Source of the DNA: Microcyclospora pomicola
Taxonomy: Eukaryota; Ascomycota; Dothideomycetes; Capnodiales
Reading direction: 5' to 3'
Length of the DNA: 64,000 nt
Assembly: GCA_002786065.1 (NCBI GenBank)
Contig: NHNY01000040.1
Span: 1 to 64,000, forward strand
Shown piece after piece: positions 60,510-64,000 of this stretch (the first letter of the stretch is position 1; each line of letters starts with the position of its first letter). Below the pieces are notes generated by a model. That model saw nothing but the letters and a program-made list of their open reading frames with translations. It made no database searches and was not told where the DNA came from. The position numbers and the translations under genes are program-made.

Positions 60510-62000
60510 TTGACTGACATGGCCGACGCCAGCTCGTGGTTCTCCAAATCTTCTGATAGTAGACGTCGGCGAGCCTCCGATGCTCGCCATGAGCTACCAC
60601 GCTGGCGGGATCCATCTCCCATGACAGCTTCTATGATCCCGCCTCCCATCGTTCAGAGCACATACCCTACCTCGCCCAAGGCGCCGATGAAGTCGGTCAT
60701 TATCGAGAGACCAACTCCACTCGATGATCGACAGCGCGATATAGAGGCAGACCTACAGTTCCTCCTCGATACGCAGGCAGAAGAGCTCGAACGTGGCAGA
60801 CGCGGCGAGATCGCAGATGACCAGACATCTACCGGAAGCACTACTCCCACCGCGCAAAGCATCTACAGTGCTTCGGAGAAACGTACCTCGAAACCTGTTC
60901 AGCGGAAACTTGGATTACGAGGTGCCAGGAGGGGGATTTATCGCAGCATTCTAGCATTGTCCGCTGTCAAGGACGAGGAGCTGTATATCATCGATGCCGA
61001 GGTTCGCGCGAAGGACAAGGCGCTGGCCCAGATCGACGGATGGGAGAAGAAGCGACAAGGGCTGCAAGAGGCGCGAAACACCGTAGACGAGAATGAGGAT
61101 ACAGTACGGGTGCAACGCCTGAAACAAGAAGCCGACAAGCTCCAGCAGGAGATCAACCATGTCGAAATGCAGCTTTCGGATTTGAAAAGCCGGCAAAGAA
61201 AGTTGCTACGAGAAGCGGCCTCCGTGGAGAATGCAGTGCAGGCGAAGCTGGCGACCTATACTTCCTCGCTCTCGCTGCTGGAGTCCGACGTGCAGAAGTT
61301 CCTGTCTGCAACACCGTACGATGAAGACGTGAACATATCGAATGGAGAATCGGTTTGGCAATTACCTCCGAAGCGGCGAACTCTGGAGATGGCAAGAGCA
61401 CAGTATGCACAAGACCGTGAAGTCGTGATTGAGGAGCGGGCCGAAATTGAGCGCGAGAGCAAAGCCTTACGCGATGGTGCTACAATGTGGAAGGAGGTGG
61501 TCACGCAAGTCGGAGATTTCGAAAAGCGAATGCGTGCTGAGATGTCCAATGTGACATACGCGCAGGAAGACAACGAATCGGCCTCAGAGCAGAAGAATCT
61601 CTCGACAGGTCTACAGCAGCTTCTTGACCATTTGCAGCCTGCCCTCGAGTCGGTCGAGGAGAACTTCCAAACAGCAGAGAAGAATGACTGGAGGCTGCTT
61701 ATCGCCGCAATTGGAGCCGAACTTGACGCCTTTCGACAGGGTAAGACGATTTTGGAGGGATTACTTGGCATACAGTCGCCGAATTTGGATCTTGTCAATA
61801 CAGATGATGTGGATGAGCAGCAGGATGCAAGCCAGCACGATCGTAATGGTGGCGCCGAAATCCACGAATTGGATCAGAGCTTCGAGACGACTCGGCCGCC
61901 ACTACGACGGATGGACAGCAACACCACAGACGACACTGACAATGATCCTGATCCAGAGTTGTTGTTCTCCAGACAAGATGTGGAATCCGATGGTCGTTGA
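60510..62000 (+). CDS. Coiled-coil protein resembling Atg28
   Basis: One exon, 496 residues (491-493 if a later Met is used; MADAS starts at 60,519). A basic Ser/Arg-rich start is followed by RDIEADLQFLLDTQAEELERG and KLGLRGARRGIYRSILAL. This pair of blocks resembles the fungal autophagy protein family that includes Pichia Atg28. Long coiled coils come next (about 150-240 and 285-345, with LKQEADKLQQEINHVEMQL), then a helical C-terminal part and an acidic tail. Atg28 takes part in selective autophagy of peroxisomes in methylotrophic yeast. The role in this fungus is inferred from weak resemblance, and a general coiled-coil scaffold is the alternative. Confidence 0.65.
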   Translation: MTDMADASSWFSKSSDSRRRRASDARHELPRWRDPSPMTASMIPPPIVQSTYPTSPKAPMKSVIIERPTPLDDRQRDIEADLQFLLDTQAEELERGRRGEIADDQTSTGSTTPTAQSIYSASEKRTSKPVQRKLGLRGARRGIYRSILALSAVKDEELYIIDAEVRAKDKALAQIDGWEKKRQGLQEARNTVDENEDTVRVQRLKQEADKLQQEINHVEMQLSDLKSRQRKLLREAASVENAVQAKLATYTSSLSLLESDVQKFLSATPYDEDVNISNGESVWQLPPKRRTLEMARAQYAQDREVVIEERAEIERESKALRDGATMWKEVVTQVGDFEKRMRAEMSNVTYAQEDNESASEQKNLSTGLQQLLDHLQPALESVEENFQTAEKNDWRLLIAAIGAELDAFRQGKTILEGLLGIQSPNLDLVNTDDVDEQQDASQHDRNGGAEIHELDQSFETTRPPLRRMDSNTTDDTDNDPDPELLFSRQDVESDGR

Positions 62001-62552
62001 TGGGAAGCGGTTAAGACCGAGCATGTGCCTGCTTAGAGCCTCGAGGCTCACACCAATAGGATAACCCAAAGGTACTCGCAGACTGTTGCTCATAGTAACG
62101 TCTGTTCACTGATATTCACCCCTATGTCGCGAGACGCCCTATGTGAAGAGACACTTTTGTGCACTTCACCTCACATCTCGCCTAGATATCGCTGGGTTAC
62201 GTTGGACTTCTATTGACGTGACATCCTTCTTATGGTACTATACCGGAACGAACATGCAGGATGCATGAGCCTTGTGCGCCCTCCAGCGGGCGCAGCAAAG
62301 AGCTGTGCCGCAGTAGCTCTAAGCCACCCCCAACAACTCAGAAGGCAACTCTTATCATGATCTTTGCGGACGATGTTAACAGACGAGATCGCCATGTTCA
62401 CCATCTTATAACAAACATTCGTGATTGACACGCATAAGCACCACATGTAGGCAGAATCCACGGCCGGCAGCACTCATGCACGACGGCAGTGGATGCTGTT
62501 CAACATAGACGCTCACAGCACATTCTCATAGACAATACGACGTTGTTGCAAG
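62001..62552. promoter_or_regulatory. Upstream region of the HET-NACHT gene
   Basis: About 0.55 kb. No gene or RNA was seen; it should hold the 3' end of the coiled-coil gene and the promoter of the next. Confidence 0.4.
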
Positions 62553-64000
62553 ATGCGTCTGCTCAACAGGAAATTTGAATTTTGCGACTTCGATGATAGC
62601 CCACCGCCATACGCTATCCTCTCACACACCTGGAGCGAGAATAATGAGGAGGAGGTGACATACCACGATTTGAAGAACGGTACAACAAAACCTCTGGCCA
62701 AACTGGAGCTCTGCAGAGATTGGGCAACGGCTGCAAACTTTGAGTACTTCTGGATTGACACTTGCTGTGTTGATAAGCGAAATGATGCAGAGATCAGTTA
62801 CGCTATCAGATCTATGTGGCGATGGTACCAGGAGGCAGGCGTTTGTTTCGTGTACTTGTCAGATCTGTCAAAGAAGAGGAAGCTGGATGTGGATTCAGAC
62901 TGGCGAGAGACACTGAAAGACTGCAGATGGTTCACAAGAGGATGGACATTACAGGAGCTCGTAGCACCCAAAAGAGTCGAATTCTATGCCAATGATGGCC
63001 ATCTTGGTACCAGAGAGGAACTGTTACCAGCACTGAAGACCATGACCGGCATCAATCTCGGCAGTCCGCTGCCTGCCCATGCAACGAGGCTCAGCTGGGT
63101 TGCCAACCGTATCACCAAGAGGCCCGAGGATAGGGCATATTGCATGCTTGGCATATGTGATGTTTCCCTCGATGCTCGTTATGGCGAGGGAGGAGATTCA
63201 GCTTGGCGACGGCTACAAGATGCCATTACACATCGACATGGGACTATTGCACTGGAAGTCTGTCGTACAGCAACGAACACGGACCATCGAGCAACGGTTC
63301 TGGACGCTCTAAGATTTGATGCCCTTGAGACAAGGCGGAAAACCGTGAAAGTGGCCTTGGCAAAGACCTGCAAGTGGATTCTCAGCCACCCTGCCTGCGC
63401 CAAATGGCTGAAGCTGGAGCACAAGATCTTCTGGATCAAAGGCAAACCTGGAGCTGGCAAATCAGTGCTGATCAAGTACTTAGATCAGTACGTCACCCGG
63501 CGAATGATGAAGTCAAAAGCCATTGGTCTTCACTTCTATTTCAATGCTCGCGGTGAGCAGCTTGAGCGATCTTTCATGGGTCTATACCGTTCGCTATTAG
63601 TGCAGCTTGTGGAAGTCAGGCAAGAGCTTGCGCATGAATTAGATGCACTCGATACGCAATTTGATCTGCCGCAGCTGCAGAGAGTCCTTACTTCGGCCAT
63701 TCGGGGTCTTGGTACACAAATTTGGCTATTCATCGACGCGCTAGATGAGTGTCGAGAAGGCGACGTCCGGGAGCTGATCGAGTTCCTCGTTGAGTTGCAA
63801 GACACGGAATTCTACGTTTGCCTTGCGAGCCGTCACTACCCTATTGTCACAGTGCCGACAAATCTACAGCTAGTGCTTGAAGACGTGGAGGAGCATAAGC
63901 AAGATCTGAGCACATATGTCGAGAAGCTTGATCTCAAAGGCGAAGAGCTGGCAGAGATGCAACGCGATATAGTTGCCAAGTCCAACGGCATCTTCCTATG
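62553..64000 (+). CDS. HET-NACHT protein (HET-D/HET-E type), cut by the window end
   Basis: One open frame from Met at 62,553 to the last base with no stop, 482 codons visible. The HET domain starts at once: PYAILSHTW (about residues 19-27), YFWIDTCCVDK, DCRWFTRGWTLQELVAPKRVEFY in pieces, and ITKRPEDRAYCMLGICDV. A NACHT ATPase follows, with P-loop GKPGAGKS at about 297-304 and Walker B WLFIDALDEC at about 391-400. This is the layout of Podospora HET-E and HET-D, incompatibility proteins whose C-terminal WD40 repeats recognise a partner and whose HET domain triggers cell death. The C-terminal sensor (WD40, ankyrin or TPR) lies beyond the window. The part seen is unbroken. Confidence 0.93.
   Translation, partial: MRLLNRKFEFCDFDDSPPPYAILSHTWSENNEEEVTYHDLKNGTTKPLAKLELCRDWATAANFEYFWIDTCCVDKRNDAEISYAIRSMWRWYQEAGVCFVYLSDLSKKRKLDVDSDWRETLKDCRWFTRGWTLQELVAPKRVEFYANDGHLGTREELLPALKTMTGINLGSPLPAHATRLSWVANRITKRPEDRAYCMLGICDVSLDARYGEGGDSAWRRLQDAITHRHGTIALEVCRTATNTDHRATVLDALRFDALETRRKTVKVALAKTCKWILSHPACAKWLKLEHKIFWIKGKPGAGKSVLIKYLDQYVTRRMMKSKAIGLHFYFNARGEQLERSFMGLYRSLLVQLVEVRQELAHELDALDTQFDLPQLQRVLTSAIRGLGTQIWLFIDALDECREGDVRELIEFLVELQDTEFYVCLASRHYPIVTVPTNLQLVLEDVEEHKQDLSTYVEKLDLKGEELAEMQRDIVAKSNGIFL

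Overview
The window is nuclear DNA of a filamentous ascomycete (Pezizomycotina). This is inferred from short 50-75 nt GT-AG introns, fungal-only families (HET domain, NACHT-WD40 receptor, SUR7/PalI, NCS1 permease, bilirubin-oxidase-type multicopper oxidase), and the Nto1, Swp1, Cdh1 and PP1 orthologues. A dothideomycete is my best guess, but the class cannot be proved from the sequence. I see eighteen complete protein genes, one gene cut by the right edge, one possible transposon-related remnant at the left edge and one intron-bearing tRNA. Gene models were built by hand from splice signals, reading-frame continuity and family conservation. Every joined model has a length divisible by three.

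Layout. 0-17.9 kb: possible mobile-element tail; cystinosin (-); NTO1-type PHD protein (+); tRNA-Ile(AAU) (-); NCS1 nucleobase permease (+); AT-hook nuclear protein (-); oligosaccharyltransferase subunit SWP1 (+); MFS drug transporter (+). 20.8-34.3 kb is the accessory-looking part: secreted multicopper oxidase (+), a 1,570-residue NACHT-WD40 NLR (-), a divergently placed protein with ADP-ribosyltransferase-like (DUF7587-like) motifs (+), and an AYR1-like reductase (-). 35.3-62.0 kb is mostly conserved housekeeping: CDH1 (-), a leucine-rich-repeat protein (+), PP1 catalytic subunit (+), PHO13-type HAD phosphatase (+), a SUR7/PalI membrane protein (-), an acidic DUF2457-like protein (+), phosphopantetheine adenylyltransferase CAB4 (-) and an Atg28-like coiled-coil protein (+). 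At 62.55 kb a HET-NACHT gene begins and runs off the end.

Functional themes. CDH1 and PP1 belong to cell-cycle control. NTO1 belongs to histone H3 acetylation. SWP1 acts in N-glycosylation and CAB4 in coenzyme A synthesis. The two NLR-type genes belong to the fungal non-self-recognition repertoire. The most interesting locus is 24.1-32.9 kb, where the NLR and the transferase-like gene start head to head about 1.86 kb apart. Known fungal NLR/effector gene pairs such as nwd2/het-S have a similar layout. That these two form a receptor-effector unit is my inference and is untested. Several spacers of 3-4 kb hold no gene that I can support.
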